DNA of 10,959 nucleotides. Origin: Eubacteriales Family XIII. Incertae Sedis bacterium. Lineage in GTDB: Bacteria; Bacillota; Clostridia; Peptostreptococcales; Anaerovoracaceae. Position numbers and translations under genes: made by a program. Of the stretch, positions 1 to 8,158 are shown piece by piece. Within the stretch, counting starts at the first letter, position 1. Each line of letters opens with the position of its first letter. The notes under the pieces are model-generated. The model was not told where the DNA came from. It did no database searches and was given only the letters and a program-made list of their open reading frames with translations. The stretch lies in NCBI GenBank assembly GCA_031263875.1, contig JAISEX010000281.1:1-10959 (forward strand). The letters run 5' to 3'.

Positions 1-92
1 GTCCGCCGGAACCCTATAAGGGCAAGGGCATCAAGTATCGCGATGAGCATATACGCCGCAAAGAGGGTAAAGCCGGAGTCAAGGGTGATTAA
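1..92 (+). CDS. rplF: 50S ribosomal protein L6, C-terminal end (partial)
   Basis: Only the last 29 complete codons are in the window, read from base 3 to the TAA at 90-92; bases 1-2 end a codon begun upstream, probably Arg. The tail PPEPYKGKGIKYRDEHIRRK followed by KEGKAG is the diagnostic C-terminus of bacterial L6, which ends in RPPEPYKGKGI plus a basic stretch. L6 binds 23S rRNA near the factor-binding site of the large subunit. Its position directly before rplR is the normal spc-operon order. The AAGGAGG overlapping and following its stop codon is the ribosome binding site of rplR. Confidence 0.95.
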   Translation, partial: PPEPYKGKGIKYRDEHIRRKEGKAGVKGD

Positions 93-107
93 GGAGGACA
101 GTGAAGT

Positions 108-473
108 ATGGCGAAGCCAAGCAATAATGATAAGAGGCGCGTTCGTCACGCAAGAGTACGTCAGAATCTCTCAGGGACGCCCGAAAAGCCCAGAATGTGC
201 GTGTATCGCAGCCTGAAGAATATTTCCGTTCAGGTTATCGACGACGTGAGCGGTCATACGCTCGCGGCGGCGTCGACGATCGATAAGGAAATCAAAGCGC
301 AGGCTCCCTACGGCGGCAATAAAGACGCCGCAAAACTCGTGGGCGAGGCCATTGCGAAAAAAGCTATCGAGAAGGGCATCAGTGAAGTCGCGTTTGACAG
401 AGGCGGTTTCCTGTATCACGGCAGAGTCAAGGAACTCGCAGACGGCGCGCGCGGCGCGGGTCTGAAGTTCTGA
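108..473 (+). CDS. rplR: 50S ribosomal protein L18
   Basis: This 121-residue protein matches the usual bacterial L18 length (about 117-122). The N-terminus is short and very basic ([16 protein letters not shown], residues 9-24), followed by the PRMCVYRS strand. The C-terminus [20 protein letters not shown] is the family signature. L18 binds 5S rRNA and helps anchor it in the large subunit. The ATG at 108 has AAGGAGG at 91-97, ten bases upstream. It lies 15 b after rplF, and the next ATG follows its stop by four bases, so it is translated within the spc operon. Nothing is unusual except the near-overlap with the candidate upstream start of rpsE. Confidence 0.97.
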   Translation: MAKPSNNDKRRVRHARVRQNLSGTPEKPRMCVYRSLKNISVQVIDDVSGHTLAAASTIDKEIKAQAPYGGNKDAAKLVGEAIAKKAIEKGISEVAFDRGGFLYHGRVKELADGARGAGLKF

Positions 474-489
474 GTAAATGGAGGCAAGA

Positions 490-996
490 ATGCGTAAAGA
501 TACGATAGACGCGTCAAAACTGGAACTGAAAGAATCCATTGTGAGCATCAGGCGTGTTGCGAAGACGGTCAAAGGCGGACGTAATATGCGCTTCAGCGTT
601 ACGGTCGTTGTCGGTGATGAGGAAGGTCATGTCGGCGTGGGGCTCGGCAAGGCGCGGGAAATTCCCGAAGCCGTGCGGAAGGCCATCGAAGACGCGAAGA
701 AGGAACTTATCTACGTACCGACCGTCGGCACCACCATACCGCATACGATACTCGGCATATTCGGAGCCGGCAAGGTCAAGATAATGCCCGGTTCGGAAGG
801 TACCGGCGTTATCGCGGGCAGCTCTGTGCGTACGGTGCTCGAACTTGCGGGCGTGAAAGACGTGCGCGCTAAGTCCATCGGTTCGAACAATTCGGGCAAC
901 ATGGCGTACGCGACCATCGAAGGGCTCCGAAACCTGAAGACCGTCGAGGAAATCAGCCGCCTCAGAGGGAAGACGAAGGAAGAAATTCTGGGATAG
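490..996 (+). CDS. rpsE: 30S ribosomal protein S5
   Basis: I start the protein at the ATG at 490 (168 residues), because GGAGG at 480-484 lies five bases before it and the product then begins [15 protein letters not shown], like other S5 proteins. An in-frame ATG at 478 would add four residues (MEAR) but has no ribosome binding site and uses bases of the GGAGG itself. The dsRNA-binding N-domain spans about residues 11-75, with [15 protein letters not shown] at 21-35 and [20 protein letters not shown] at 46-65. The C-domain holds [19 protein letters not shown] and [18 protein letters not shown]5 sits on the small-subunit shoulder at the mRNA entry tunnel and affects decoding accuracy. Confidence 0.96.
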   Translation: MRKDTIDASKLELKESIVSIRRVAKTVKGGRNMRFSVTVVVGDEEGHVGVGLGKAREIPEAVRKAIEDAKKELIYVPTVGTTIPHTILGIFGAGKVKIMPGSEGTGVIAGSSVRTVLELAGVKDVRAKSIGSNNSGNMAYATIEGLRNLKTVEEISRLRGKTKEEILG

Positions 997-1006
997 GAGA
1001 GAGGCC

Positions 1007-1189
1007 ATGGCACAGAAAATGATAAAAATCACATTGACGAAAAGCACGATCGGCGCTAAGCCGGCGCAGAGAAAAGTCGTTCAGGCGCTTGGGCTTCGTA
1101 AGCTGCATCAAACGGTAGAGCTTGCGGATACGCCTGTTACGCGCGGCGCGATCAATAAGGTATCGCATTTGCTGACGGTAACCGAGTAA
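1007..1189 (+). CDS. rpmD: 50S ribosomal protein L30
   Basis: The product has 60 residues, the normal length for the short bacterial L30. It contains the ferredoxin-like strand [20 protein letters not shown] and the conserved [19 protein letters not shown] core, ending in a beta-strand (VSHLLTVTE). L30 is a large-subunit protein near the central protuberance. The ATG at 1007 is preceded by AGGAGAG (995-1001) overlapping the rpsE stop region, with 10 b between the genes. It is followed by an unusually long 91-b gap before rplO. Confidence 0.96.
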   Translation: MAQKMIKITLTKSTIGAKPAQRKVVQALGLRKLHQTVELADTPVTRGAINKVSHLLTVTE

Positions 1190-1280
1190 CGCGCACGGAC
1201 GGACGATACTACAGAGCGAGTCGCGAAAGAGGGGTCGTCGCCCCGCTTGCGCGGCGAAAGCGGAAAGGAAGACACATATT
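1190..1280 (+). promoter_or_regulatory. Structured spacer between rpmD and rplO
   Basis: This 91-b gap is long for this junction, which is often under 25 b. It contains two overlapping, mutually exclusive short hairpins: GGGG(1231-1234)-TCGTCG-CCCC(1241-1244), and CCGC(1243-1246)-TTGC-GCGG(1251-1254). No T-tract follows, so it is not an intrinsic terminator, and I see no good promoter. The rplO ribosome binding site AAAGGAAG (1264-1271) lies downstream of the second hairpin. It may be an mRNA leader element or simply structured spacer. The hairpins are seen; any function is inference. Confidence 0.35.
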
Positions 1281-1757
1281 ATGGGACTCAGATTACATGA
1301 GCTGAAGGCTCCGGCCGGCTCAGGAAAGAATCGCAAACGCAAGGGCCGCGGTACCGCGACCGGTCAGGGCAAAACGGCCGGACGCGGCATGAACGGACAG
1401 AATTCGAGAAGCGGCGGCGGTACGAGGATCGGTTTCGAGGGCGGACAGATGCCCCTTTACCGTCGTATTCCCAAGCGCGGATTCACGAATAAATGGAGAG
1501 TAGAATACGAACCGGTGAATGTCGGTTCTTTGGACGTTTTTGACGACGGAGCGGAAATCTCAAAGGCGATGCTCGCGGATAAAGGTCTTGTCCGCAAGGC
1601 GACGTCGAACGTCAAAATACTCGGTGAAGGCGACTTGAATAAGAAGCTGACGGTAACTGCCGACAGATTCAGCAAGACGGCGGCCGAGAAAATCGAAGCT
1701 GCGGGCGGCAGCGCTGTACTTGCGGAAGCGAAGGCAGCGAACGCGAAGGAGAACTGA
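1281..1757 (+). CDS. rplO: 50S ribosomal protein L15
   Basis: The product has 158 residues, slightly longer than the usual 145-150 because of an Ala/Lys-rich tail (AVLAEAKAANAKEN). The glycine- and lysine-rich N-terminal extension (GSGKNRKRKGRGTATGQGKT, then AGRGMNGQNSRSGGGTR) reaches into 23S rRNA in ribosome structures. PLYRRIPKRGF follows at about residues 59-69, and the globular C-domain has KILGEGDLNKKLTV. L15 is a late-assembling large-subunit protein. AAAGGAAG precedes the ATG by about nine bases. Its 3' end carries AAGGAG (1746-1751), the ribosome binding site of secY, so the two are probably translationally coupled. Confidence 0.96.
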   Translation: MGLRLHELKAPAGSGKNRKRKGRGTATGQGKTAGRGMNGQNSRSGGGTRIGFEGGQMPLYRRIPKRGFTNKWRVEYEPVNVGSLDVFDDGAEISKAMLADKGLVRKATSNVKILGEGDLNKKLTVTADRFSKTAAEKIEAAGGSAVLAEAKAANAKEN

Positions 1758-1758
1758 T

Positions 1759-3060
1759 ATGGGCATATTCGATACGCTGGGAAAGGCGTGGAAGATTCCT
1801 GATATTCGGCGGAAGATGATTTTCACCTTATTGATGATCATCGTCTTTCGGCTGGGTTCCAACATACCGGTGCCCGGGATCAACAGGGATGTTCTCGCCG
1901 AAGCGTTCAACGGACAGGGCCTTTTTGAAATATTCAACCTGTTTTCAGGAGGGTCATTCCAAAACTTTACGATTTTCGCATTGAGCATCACGCCTTATAT
2001 TACGGCGTCGATCATTATGAACCTGCTGACCATCGCGATACCCTATCTGGAGAATCTCTCGAAGGAGGGAACCGAAGGGAAGAAGAAAATAGCGCAGATC
2101 ACGCGGTATCTCACGGTCGTCCTCGCGTTTTTGCAGGCGATCGGCATGACGCTGGGGCTGTTCCGGCAGGCCGTCCTCAAGAATCCCGACGGTTCGACGA
2201 ATATCTTTACGATGATCGTCGTCATTGTGGTTCTGACGGCGGGCACGGCGTTCCTGATGTGGCTCGGTGAGCAGATCAACGAATACGGCGTCGGTAACGG
2301 CATCTCGCTTATCATCTTCGCGGGCATTATCTGCGGCGCGCCCGGAGCGATCTACAAGGCGCTTCTCGCGTATCAGAGCCATCAGGTCAGCATTATCTCG
2401 CTGATCCTGTTCGCGCTGTTCGCATTGGTGGTTATCGTCGGCACGATACTCGTGCAACAGGGGCAGCGGCGCATTCCCGTCCAGTACGCAAAACGCGTGG
2501 TCGGACGCAAGATGTACGGCGGCCAGAATACGCACATTCCGATCAAGGTCAATCAGGCGGGCGTTATCCCGATCATATTCGCGCTTTCACTGCTGCAATT
2601 CCCGCTGACGATCACGTATTTCATGAATCAAAACAGCGGCTTCTCGCAGTTTGTCACGAAGTGGCTTTCACCGACGGGCAGTGCCGGCGACCCCGGCGTG
2701 TGGGTCTATATGGCGTTTAACGTCGTATTGATTATGTTCTTCACGTATTTCTACACCGCGGTCACGTTCAATGTGGTCGAGGTTTCGGATAATATGCGCG
2801 CGAACGGCGGGTTTATACCGGGAATACGGCCGGGACGCACCACCACGGAATACCTGAACAAGGTCATGACCCGTATAACTTTCGTCGGTGCGATCTTCCT
2901 CGCGGTTATCGCGACGATGCCGACGCTGATCCAGCAGTTCACGCAATTGCAGATACGTTTCGGCGGTACGGCCCTGCTCATTGTCGTCGGCGTGGCGCTC
3001 GACACGATGAAACAGATAGAATCCCAGATGGTTATGAGAAATTACAAGGGGTTCCTCTAA
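1759..3060 (+). CDS. secY: Preprotein translocase channel subunit SecY
   Basis: The product has 433 residues, typical for SecY, with about ten hydrophobic segments. It forms the membrane pore through which SecA or the ribosome pushes secretory and membrane proteins. The ATG at 1759 follows the rplO TGA after one base, with AAGGAG seven bases upstream; an in-frame ATG at 1720 would only add a basic tail read out of frame from rplO. Visible hallmarks are RLGSNIPVPGI after TM1 (31-41), the plug-region LFEIFNLFSGG, ALSITPYITASIIMNLL (TM2), the cytosolic loop QGQRRIPVQYAKR, and GFIPGIRPGRTTTEYL before a later helix. It ends in YKGFL. It should pair with SecE and SecG encoded elsewhere. One base separates it from adk. 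Confidence 0.97.
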   Translation: MGIFDTLGKAWKIPDIRRKMIFTLLMIIVFRLGSNIPVPGINRDVLAEAFNGQGLFEIFNLFSGGSFQNFTIFALSITPYITASIIMNLLTIAIPYLENLSKEGTEGKKKIAQITRYLTVVLAFLQAIGMTLGLFRQAVLKNPDGSTNIFTMIVVIVVLTAGTAFLMWLGEQINEYGVGNGISLIIFAGIICGAPGAIYKALLAYQSHQVSIISLILFALFALVVIVGTILVQQGQRRIPVQYAKRVVGRKMYGGQNTHIPIKVNQAGVIPIIFALSLLQFPLTITYFMNQNSGFSQFVTKWLSPTGSAGDPGVWVYMAFNVVLIMFFTYFYTAVTFNVVEVSDNMRANGGFIPGIRPGRTTTEYLNKVMTRITFVGAIFLAVIATMPTLIQQFTQLQIRFGGTALLIVVGVALDTMKQIESQMVMRNYKGFL

Positions 3061-3061
3061 A

Positions 3062-3712
3062 ATGAAAACGAGATTTATCCTGCTTGGGCCTCCGGGTTCG
3101 GGCAAGGGCACTCAAGCGGAGCGCCTGACCGCGCAGTACGGAATGCCGCAGATATCGACGGGCGAGATATTCCGTTACAATATCGCGAACGATACCGAAC
3201 TCGGCAAGAAGGTGAAGGAATACGTTTCTTCCGGCGGGCTTGTTCCGGATGAACTCGTTGTTGATCTCGTGCTCGACCGTCTGATGCAGGACGATGCCAA
3301 AGGCGGCTGGCTGCTCGACGGTTTTCCGCGAACGATACCGCAGGCGGACTCGTTTGCCGAGCATCTGACGGAAACGGGCAGCGCGATCGACCGCGTGCTC
3401 TATATTACGGTGCCGCGCGACGTGCTTATCAAGCGCATTTCGGGCCGGCAGGTCTGCGAAGTGTGCGGCAAGACGTACAATATCCACTCGTTCCCGACGA
3501 AGGCCGCCGGCGTCTGCGACGTTTGCAGCGGCACGGTAAAGGCCCGCGCCGACGATACTGAGGAAACCGCCCGGAACAGGATCGACGTTTACGAGGAGCA
3601 GACCAAACCGCTCGTGGATTATTACCGCACGAAAGGGCTTCTCACGGAGTTCGACGGCACGGAACCGGTCGACGAAACGTACGCGAAGATAGAAGCGATC
3701 ATCAACAGTTGA
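3062..3712 (+). CDS. adk: Adenylate kinase, zinc-lid type
   Basis: The 216-residue cytosolic enzyme interconverts ATP + AMP and 2 ADP. The P-loop GPPGSGKGT is at residues 9-17, the AMP-site segment STGEIFR at 32-38 (many relatives have STGDMLR), and DGFPRT at 86-91. The LID is the long form with two Cys pairs, CEVC (132-135) and CDVC (152-155), a structural zinc site known from Gram-positive and thermophile enzymes. RADDTEET with Arg162 and Arg173 supplies phosphate-binding arginines. AAGGGG (3046-3051) lies ten bases before the ATG, inside the secY end. The TGA overlaps the TTG start of map, so translation of the two is likely coupled. Confidence 0.97.
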   Translation: MKTRFILLGPPGSGKGTQAERLTAQYGMPQISTGEIFRYNIANDTELGKKVKEYVSSGGLVPDELVVDLVLDRLMQDDAKGGWLLDGFPRTIPQADSFAEHLTETGSAIDRVLYITVPRDVLIKRISGRQVCEVCGKTYNIHSFPTKAAGVCDVCSGTVKARADDTEETARNRIDVYEEQTKPLVDYYRTKGLLTEFDGTEPVDETYAKIEAIINS

Positions 3713-4470
3713 TTACGTTAAAGACAGACAAAGAATTAGAGAAGATGCGCATATCCGGCAAGGTGACCGGAAGCATACTCTATGAGCTGAAAGATATCGT
3801 GCGTCCGGGAATCAGCACGCAGGAGATCAACGATTATGTCGAAAAGCGCATATACGGCGAAGGCATGATCCCGACGTTCCTCGGCTATAACGATTTCCCC
3901 GCGGGCGCGTGCGTGTCGGTAAATGACGAGATAGTCCACGGCATACCGGACAGCGGGCGCATTCTGCGGGAAGGCGATATCGTCAGCGTCGATATCGGCG
4001 CCACCTATGACGGGTGGGTAAGCGACGCCGCGCGGACATACCCCGTGGGCACGGTCAGCGAAAAAGCGGCGAATATCATCGCGGTGTGCCGCGCGAGTTT
4101 CTTCGCGGGGCTGAAACACTGCCGCGAAGGGGCACGGCTCTCCGATATCGGCCACGCGGTGCAAGTGACGGCCGAAGCCGCCGGATTCAGCGTTGTCAGG
4201 GATTTTGTCGGGCACGGCGTGGGCTGCGATCTGCACGAGGATCCGCAGATCAAGAATTACGGCGATCCGGGCAAGGGCGTGAAGCTGATGCGCGGCATGA
4301 CCTTTGCGATAGAGCCGATGATAAACGAGGGCGTCTATGATTCGCAGGTGCGGGAAAACAACTGGACCGTGGTGACGGCGGACGGAAAGCTGTCCGCGCA
4401 CTACGAAAACTCGGTCATTATTACGGGCGGAGAACCCGAGGTGATAACGCTCGACGAGCGGGAGGACTGA
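3709..4470 (+). CDS. map: Type I methionine aminopeptidase
   Basis: The product has 253 residues and removes the initiator Met from nascent proteins with small second residues. The start is TTG at 3709, sharing TTGA with the adk stop; this gives the canonical N-terminus [14 protein letters not shown], whereas the first ATG (3745) would cut it off. The five metal ligands of the pita-bread fold are present at D95, D106, H169, E202 and E233, and the substrate-site histidines at H77 and H176. No strong ribosome binding site precedes the TTG, so it probably depends on ribosomes ending adk. infA follows after four bases. No extra N-terminal zinc or SH3-binding extension is seen. Confidence 0.97.
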   Translation: MITLKTDKELEKMRISGKVTGSILYELKDIVRPGISTQEINDYVEKRIYGEGMIPTFLGYNDFPAGACVSVNDEIVHGIPDSGRILREGDIVSVDIGATYDGWVSDAARTYPVGTVSEKAANIIAVCRASFFAGLKHCREGARLSDIGHAVQVTAEAAGFSVVRDFVGHGVGCDLHEDPQIKNYGDPGKGVKLMRGMTFAIEPMINEGVYDSQVRENNWTVVTADGKLSAHYENSVIITGGEPEVITLDERED

Positions 4471-4474
4471 AAGC

Positions 4475-4693
4475 ATGGCTAAAAAAGACGTCATAGAAGT
4501 GTTCGGCACAGTAGTCGAAGCCCAGCCAAACGCGATGTTTATCGTAAAGCTGGAGAACGACCACCAGATACTCGCGCACATATCGGGTAAGATCCGGATG
4601 AATTTCATCAGGATCCTGCCGGGCGACCGCGTGAAGGTGGAACTTTCGCCGTATGACTTGACGAGGGGCCGTATCACATGGCGGGATAAGTAA
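4475..4693 (+). CDS. infA: Translation initiation factor IF-1
   Basis: The product has 72 residues, exactly the family length, and is a single OB-fold. IF-1 occupies the 30S A site during initiation together with IF-2 and IF-3. The start [20 protein letters not shown] and the segments [19 protein letters not shown] and [13 protein letters not shown] are near-consensus. GGGAGG (4460-4465) within the end of map lies nine bases before the ATG. In Bacillus and many clostridia a small KOW-domain gene sits between map and infA; here only four bases separate them. A 127-b gap with its own promoter follows. Confidence 0.97.
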   Translation: MAKKDVIEVFGTVVEAQPNAMFIVKLENDHQILAHISGKIRMNFIRILPGDRVKVELSPYDLTRGRITWRDK

Positions 4694-4738
4694 ATTTCGG
4701 CTTTTGACGGCGCGTTACGCATGGCCGGATAAAAGCGG

Positions 4739-4934
<196 letters not shown>

Positions 4935-4940
4935 TCACCG

Positions 4941-4962
4941 CGCTTTGCCCTGCGGCGAAGCG
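4941..4962 (+). other. Hairpin just after rpmJ
   Basis: CGCTTTGCC (4941-4949) pairs with GGCGAAGCG (4954-4962) over nine base pairs including one G-U, with a CTGC loop. It begins six bases after the rpmJ stop. No T-tract follows, so it is not a classical intrinsic terminator; it may protect an mRNA 3' end or mark an RNA processing point. The pairing is seen; the role is unknown. Confidence 0.45.
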
Positions 4963-4989
4963 GTTGCGGGAAGGTATGCGTTACGCCAA

Positions 4990-5018
4990 ATGACGGGCGC
5001 ACCTCGTCAGATTATAAT
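4990..5018 (+). promoter_or_regulatory. Putative sigma-A promoter upstream of rpsM
   Basis: ATGACG (4990-4995, four of six matches to TTGACA) is 17 bases from a perfect TATAAT (5013-5018). The expected transcript would begin near 5025 and have a leader of about 114 bases before rpsM. It is the better candidate for the main alpha-operon promoter, because the structured leader follows it directly. Confidence 0.6.
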
Positions 5019-5045
5019 AAAGTCAATTACATGCCGGCCGGGTGC

Positions 5046-5079
5046 GGCGGATTCCCCTGTCGAACGACACGGAATCGCC
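5046..5079 (+). promoter_or_regulatory. Stem-loop in the rpsM leader
   Basis: GATTCC (5050-5055) pairs with GGAATC (5071-5076). Inside, TGTCG (5058-5062) pairs with CGACA (5065-5069), and GGC (5046-5048) can pair with GCC (5077-5079) past a bulged G. The whole is a long imperfect hairpin about 60 b before the rpsM start. The alpha operons of E. coli and relatives carry an mRNA leader bound by S4, and rpsD is in this operon. A feedback role is possible but inferred. A T6 tract at 5111-5116 is too far away to make it a terminator. Confidence 0.45.
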
Positions 5080-5138
5080 CTAAAAGCATGTGAGGAATAT
5101 AGCATAAGCGTTTTTTAAACTACAGGAGGAAATTCCAT

Positions 5139-5513
5139 ATGGCTCGTATTGCAGGCGTTGACTTGCCGAGAGAAAAAAGAATTGAGATCGGCCTTACCTA
5201 TATTTTCGGTATCGGTCTGTCAACATCCAAGGAAATCCTTAATAAAGCAGGCGTCGATCCGGATATCCGCGTAAAGGATCTGTCCGAGGACGATGCCGGT
5301 AAGATCAGAAAGATCATCGACAGCGATTACAGCGTAGAGGGCGACCTGCGCAGAGATGTCAGCCTCAATATCAAGCGGCTGATGGAGATAGGTTGCTATC
5401 GCGGTATCAGGCACAGGCGCGGACTGCCCGTTCGCGGTCAGAATACGAAGACCAACGCGCGCACGCGCAAGGGTCCGAAAAAGACCGTCGGCAGACGCAA
5501 GAAGTCGGATTGA
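5139..5513 (+). CDS. rpsM: 30S ribosomal protein S13
   Basis: The product has 124 residues, standard for S13. The N-terminus [20 protein letters not shown] and the helix-two-turns-helix [11 protein letters not shown] lead to the highly conserved C-terminal signature [21 protein letters not shown] basic tail ([16 protein letters not shown]) in known ribosomes reaches toward the P-site tRNA. S13 sits in the small-subunit head and forms bridges to the large subunit. AGGAGGA (5124-5130) lies eight bases before the ATG. It is the first gene of the alpha cluster here, preceded by a promoter-like sequence and a hairpin leader. Confidence 0.97.
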   Translation: MARIAGVDLPREKRIEIGLTYIFGIGLSTSKEILNKAGVDPDIRVKDLSEDDAGKIRKIIDSDYSVEGDLRRDVSLNIKRLMEIGCYRGIRHRRGLPVRGQNTKTNARTRKGPKKTVGRRKKSD

Positions 5514-5537
5514 TCTGATCTCAGGAGGATTCTATAA

Positions 5538-5933
5538 ATGGCTACAGCGAAGAAAACAGTCAGAAGAAAAAGAAGAGAAAGAAAGAATATCGAAAAGGGT
5601 CAGGCGCATATCCAGGCGTCCTTCAATAATACTCTCGTGACCCTTACCGATATGAGCGGGAACGCTCTTGCATGGTCCAGCGCAGGTTCGCTCGGCTTCA
5701 AGGGTTCGCGTAAATCCACTCCGTTTGCGGCACAGATGGCTTCCGAAGCCGCCGCAAAGGGCGCGATGGAACACGGGCTGAAGCACGTCGAGGTCTACGT
5801 GAAGGGACCGGGATCGGGCCGCGAGGCCGCTATCCGCGCGCTCCAGTCGGCGGGTCTTGAAATCACGATGATAAAAGACATCACGCCGATTCCGCACAAC
5901 GGATGCCGCCCGCCAAAGAGAAGAAGAGTATAA
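5538..5933 (+). CDS. rpsK: 30S ribosomal protein S11
   Basis: The product has 131 residues. A very basic N-terminus ([17 protein letters not shown]) precedes the conserved core [20 protein letters not shown]. The C-terminal signature [20 protein letters not shown] followed by [16 protein letters not shown] is essentially invariant among bacteria. S11 lies on the small-subunit platform near the mRNA exit and interacts with S18 and S21. AGGAGG (5523-5528) precedes the ATG by nine bases. It lies 24 b after rpsM and 15 b before rpsD. Confidence 0.97.
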   Translation: MATAKKTVRRKRRERKNIEKGQAHIQASFNNTLVTLTDMSGNALAWSSAGSLGFKGSRKSTPFAAQMASEAAAKGAMEHGLKHVEVYVKGPGSGREAAIRALQSAGLEITMIKDITPIPHNGCRPPKRRRV

Positions 5934-5948
5934 GAGGAGGAACAGAAT

Positions 5949-6569
5949 ATGGCCAGATATACTGACGCAGCCTGCAGGCTGTGCAGGAGGGAAAGCCAGA
6001 AGCTTTTCCTGAAAGGTGAGCGTTGCTACAGCACCAAATGCGCGCTCGAAAGAAGAAATTACCCCCCGGGCCAGCACGGTCAGGGCCGCAAGAAGGTATC
6101 GGATTACGGTTTGCAGCTTCGCGAGAAGCAGAAGGCAAAGCGTTTCTACGGGCTTCTCGAGAAGCAGTTCCGCAATACGTTCGACAAGGCGGCAAAGCGC
6201 AAGGGCATTACGGGTGAAAATCTGCTCGTTATGCTTGAAACGCGGCTTGATAACACCGTTTTCCGCATGGGATTCGCGTCCTCGCGTAAGGAAGCGCGCC
6301 AGCTTGTCAATCACGGCCACTTTATGGTCGATGGCAAGAAGGTCGATATACCTTCATACGAGATTCGCCCCGGCCAGACGGTAGCGGTCAAGAAAAAAAG
6401 TCACAGCAGCCCGAAGTTTAAGGAAATCAAGGAATTCCAGATTACGGCTCCCGCGTGGATCAGCGTCGATATCGACAAGCTCGAAGGACAGGTTTTGTCC
6501 CTGCCGACGAGGGAAGAAATCGATACGCCGATAGCGGAACACCTTATCGTCGAGTTGTACTCGAAGTAA
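5949..6569 (+). CDS. rpsD: 30S ribosomal protein S4 (zinc form)
   Basis: The product has 206 residues. The N-terminal domain has the zinc pattern C9-X2-C12-X13-C26-X4-C31 found in Thermus and many clostridia, which Bacillus subtilis S4 lacks. [20 protein letters not shown] follows, and the S4 RNA-binding domain lies at about residues 95-160 ([40 protein letters not shown]). S4 is a primary 16S rRNA binder that starts small-subunit assembly, and in several bacteria it represses its own operon. AGAGGAGGAA before the ATG is a strong ribosome binding site. Because rpsD is inside the alpha operon, an S4-responsive leader upstream of rpsM is plausible. Confidence 0.97.
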   Translation: MARYTDAACRLCRRESQKLFLKGERCYSTKCALERRNYPPGQHGQGRKKVSDYGLQLREKQKAKRFYGLLEKQFRNTFDKAAKRKGITGENLLVMLETRLDNTVFRMGFASSRKEARQLVNHGHFMVDGKKVDIPSYEIRPGQTVAVKKKSHSSPKFKEIKEFQITAPAWISVDIDKLEGQVLSLPTREEIDTPIAEHLIVELYSK

Positions 6570-6592
6570 TTAGCGGCAAAGGAGGCAATATC

Positions 6593-7534
6593 GTGTTAGA
6601 AATAGAAAAGCCGACCATAGAAATCATGCCGACAAGCGACGAGAACTACGGGATGTTCGTTGTGAAACCGCTTGAGAGAGGCTACGGCACCACGCTGGGC
6701 AACAGCCTGCGTCGCATACTGCTCTCATCACTTCCGGGTACAGCCGTCACATCGGTAAAAATCGAGGGTATTCTCCATGAATTCTCGACGATACCGGGCG
6801 TGAAGGAAGACGTGACGGAGATAATCTTGAACCTGAAAAAACTCGCGGCGAAGATCACGGGCGACGACAAGGTCGCTATTATCGACGCGACGGGCCCGAA
6901 AGCGGTTACCGCGGGAGATATTCAGGCGGATTCAAGTGTGCAGATATTCAATCCGGATCTTCACATCGCGACGCTCGAAGAAGACGCCTCCATCTATATG
7001 GAGATCAATCTTTCGAGAGGACGCGGCTACGTGACGGCGGAGATGAACAAGACGGATTCGACGCCGATCGGCGTTATTCCGGTCGATTCGATTTACACGC
7101 CGGTTCGGAAGGCGAACTTCACGGTTGAAAATACGCGTGTCGGTCAGTTGACGGACTACGATAAACTCAGCTTTGAGGTCTGGACGGATGGCAGCGTGTC
7201 CCCGCGGGAGAGCGTGTCCATCGGCGCCAAGATCATGTACGAGCATCTGAAGCTGTTTATCGACCTCGACGACAGCACGGACGGCCTGGAGATCATGATC
7301 GAGTCCGCGGAACACAATCCGGAGGAAAAGATGAAGATGACGATCGAGGAGCTTGAGCTTTCGGTGCGGTCTTTCAACTGCCTCAAGAGGGCGAATATCA
7401 ATACCGTCGAGGAACTGACGCAGAAAACCGAGGAAGATATGATGAAGGTCAGAAACCTCGGGCGCAAGAGCCTCGAAGAAGTAATACTGAAGCTCGAAGA
7501 ACTTGGTCTTGGTTTGAAACCAAGCGATGAATAG
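6593..7534 (+). CDS. rpoA: DNA-directed RNA polymerase alpha subunit
   Basis: The product has 313 residues (family about 312-330). It starts at GTG 6593, fixed by AAAGGAGG (6578-6585) seven bases upstream and the typical start [12 protein letters not shown]; the frame stays open upstream through rpsD but those codons are not S4-independent coding. The N-terminal domain, which dimerises and holds beta and beta', shows [20 protein letters not shown] (28-47). The C-terminal domain begins near 250: [18 protein letters not shown] and [10 protein letters not shown] are the DNA/activator-binding helices, with R259, N262 and C263 matching E. coli R265, N268 and C269. rplQ follows after 14 b. Confidence 0.97.
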   Translation: MLEIEKPTIEIMPTSDENYGMFVVKPLERGYGTTLGNSLRRILLSSLPGTAVTSVKIEGILHEFSTIPGVKEDVTEIILNLKKLAAKITGDDKVAIIDATGPKAVTAGDIQADSSVQIFNPDLHIATLEEDASIYMEINLSRGRGYVTAEMNKTDSTPIGVIPVDSIYTPVRKANFTVENTRVGQLTDYDKLSFEVWTDGSVSPRESVSIGAKIMYEHLKLFIDLDDSTDGLEIMIESAEHNPEEKMKMTIEELELSVRSFNCLKRANINTVEELTQKTEEDMMKVRNLGRKSLEEVILKLEELGLGLKPSDE

Positions 7535-7548
7535 AAAGGAGAAGCACG

Positions 7549-7890
7549 ATGCCGGGTTACCGAAAATTAGGCAGGCCGACCGCCCATCGGAAGGCGATGC
7601 TGAGAAACTTAGTCACCGATCTGCTTCGCGAAGGAAGAATAACAACGACGGAACACCGCGCTAAGGAAGCGCGCCGCATGGCGGAGAAGATGATAACGCT
7701 CGGCAAGCGGGGCGACCTTCACGCCAGGCGTCAGGCGCTCGCCTATATCTATGATGAGGACGTCGTTACGAAGCTCTTTGAGCAGATTGTTGCGAAATAC
7801 GAGGACAGAAACGGCGGATACACGCGGATTCTGAAGCTCGGCCCCCGCCAAGGCGACGGCGCCGAGGAAGTCTTTCTCGAACTCGTCTAA
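7549..7890 (+). CDS. rplQ: 50S ribosomal protein L17
   Basis: The product has 113 residues, close to the usual 112-120 for the short form. The signature [20 protein letters not shown] at about 31-50 and the start [20 protein letters not shown] are diagnostic, and it ends with [13 protein letters not shown]17 sits near the peptide exit tunnel of the large subunit. AAAGGAG (7536-7542) directly follows the rpoA stop and lies six bases before the ATG. It is the last gene of the operon; a strong intrinsic terminator lies 33 b downstream. Confidence 0.97.
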   Translation: MPGYRKLGRPTAHRKAMLRNLVTDLLREGRITTTEHRAKEARRMAEKMITLGKRGDLHARRQALAYIYDEDVVTKLFEQIVAKYEDRNGGYTRILKLGPRQGDGAEEVFLELV

Positions 7891-7922
7891 ACGCGTCTAC
7901 GCGCATAACGCAGATTTTGCAG

Positions 7923-7954
7923 CGGCAGCCGGAGATTTCCGGTTGCCGTTTTTT
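7923..7954 (+). terminator. Intrinsic terminator of the alpha operon
   Basis: CGGCAGCCGG (7923-7932) and CCGGTTGCCG (7939-7948) form a ten-base-pair stem with one G-U pair and an AGATTT loop. TTTTTT (7949-7954) follows directly. This is a textbook rho-independent terminator, placed 33 b after rplQ. Confidence 0.93.
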
Positions 7955-8114
7955 CGTGCGGGGGAATCAATAAAGTTGCCGCTATGGATGTGTGGTACGG
8001 GGTGATGGGGTCTCAGGGCGAGGAAAATTATGGAAATATATAAATCGAGAATTCCGTGGCGAGCCTTTTGTGGCTTTCAATCCGCGTGATACCTTTTCGG
8101 GCGCATGGGGGCTG
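7955..8114. other. Intergenic stretch without recognisable genes
   Basis: I see no supported reading frame, RNA or repeat between the rplQ terminator and the promoter-like sequences near 8115. The composition is mixed, with a short AT-rich patch around 8030-8050. Confidence 0.5.
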
Positions 8115-8123
8115 TGCTAAAAT
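8115..8123 (+). promoter_or_regulatory. Possible extended -10 promoter upstream of the Rex-like box
   Basis: TGCTAAAAT (8115-8123) fits the extended -10 pattern TGnTAnnnT. No convincing -35 is seen at 17 b. Transcription from here would begin near 8130, just before the Rex-like operator, which would then lie at about +11 to +28. Confidence 0.35.
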
Positions 8124-8140
8124 AAAATGAGGCGACCAAA

Positions 8141-8158
8141 TTGTTAAAACTTTAACAA
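8141..8158. promoter_or_regulatory. Rex-type operator (redox repressor box)
   Basis: TTGTTAA-AACT-TTAACAA is an exact match to the consensus TTGTTAANNNNTTAACAA described for the NADH/NAD+-sensing repressor Rex in clostridia. The palindrome extends by one more A/T pair on each side (8140 and 8159). It overlaps the -35 of a good plus-strand promoter, the classical position for repression. No obvious fermentation or redox gene follows in the window, so its target is unclear. The match is seen; Rex binding is inferred. Confidence 0.6.

Noticed and set aside
1720..1758. In-frame upstream extension of secY from an ATG at 1720
   Set aside because: It is read out of frame from the rplO end; the ATG at 1759 has the ribosome binding site and gives the canonical N-terminus.
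5111..5116. T6 tract as a terminator in the rpsM leader
   Set aside because: No stem ends directly before it; the nearest hairpin ends about 31 b upstream.
6455..6592. In-frame upstream extension of rpoA from an ATG at 6455
   Set aside because: It lies inside rpsD in another frame, does not resemble RpoA, and AAAGGAGG sits exactly before the GTG at 6593.
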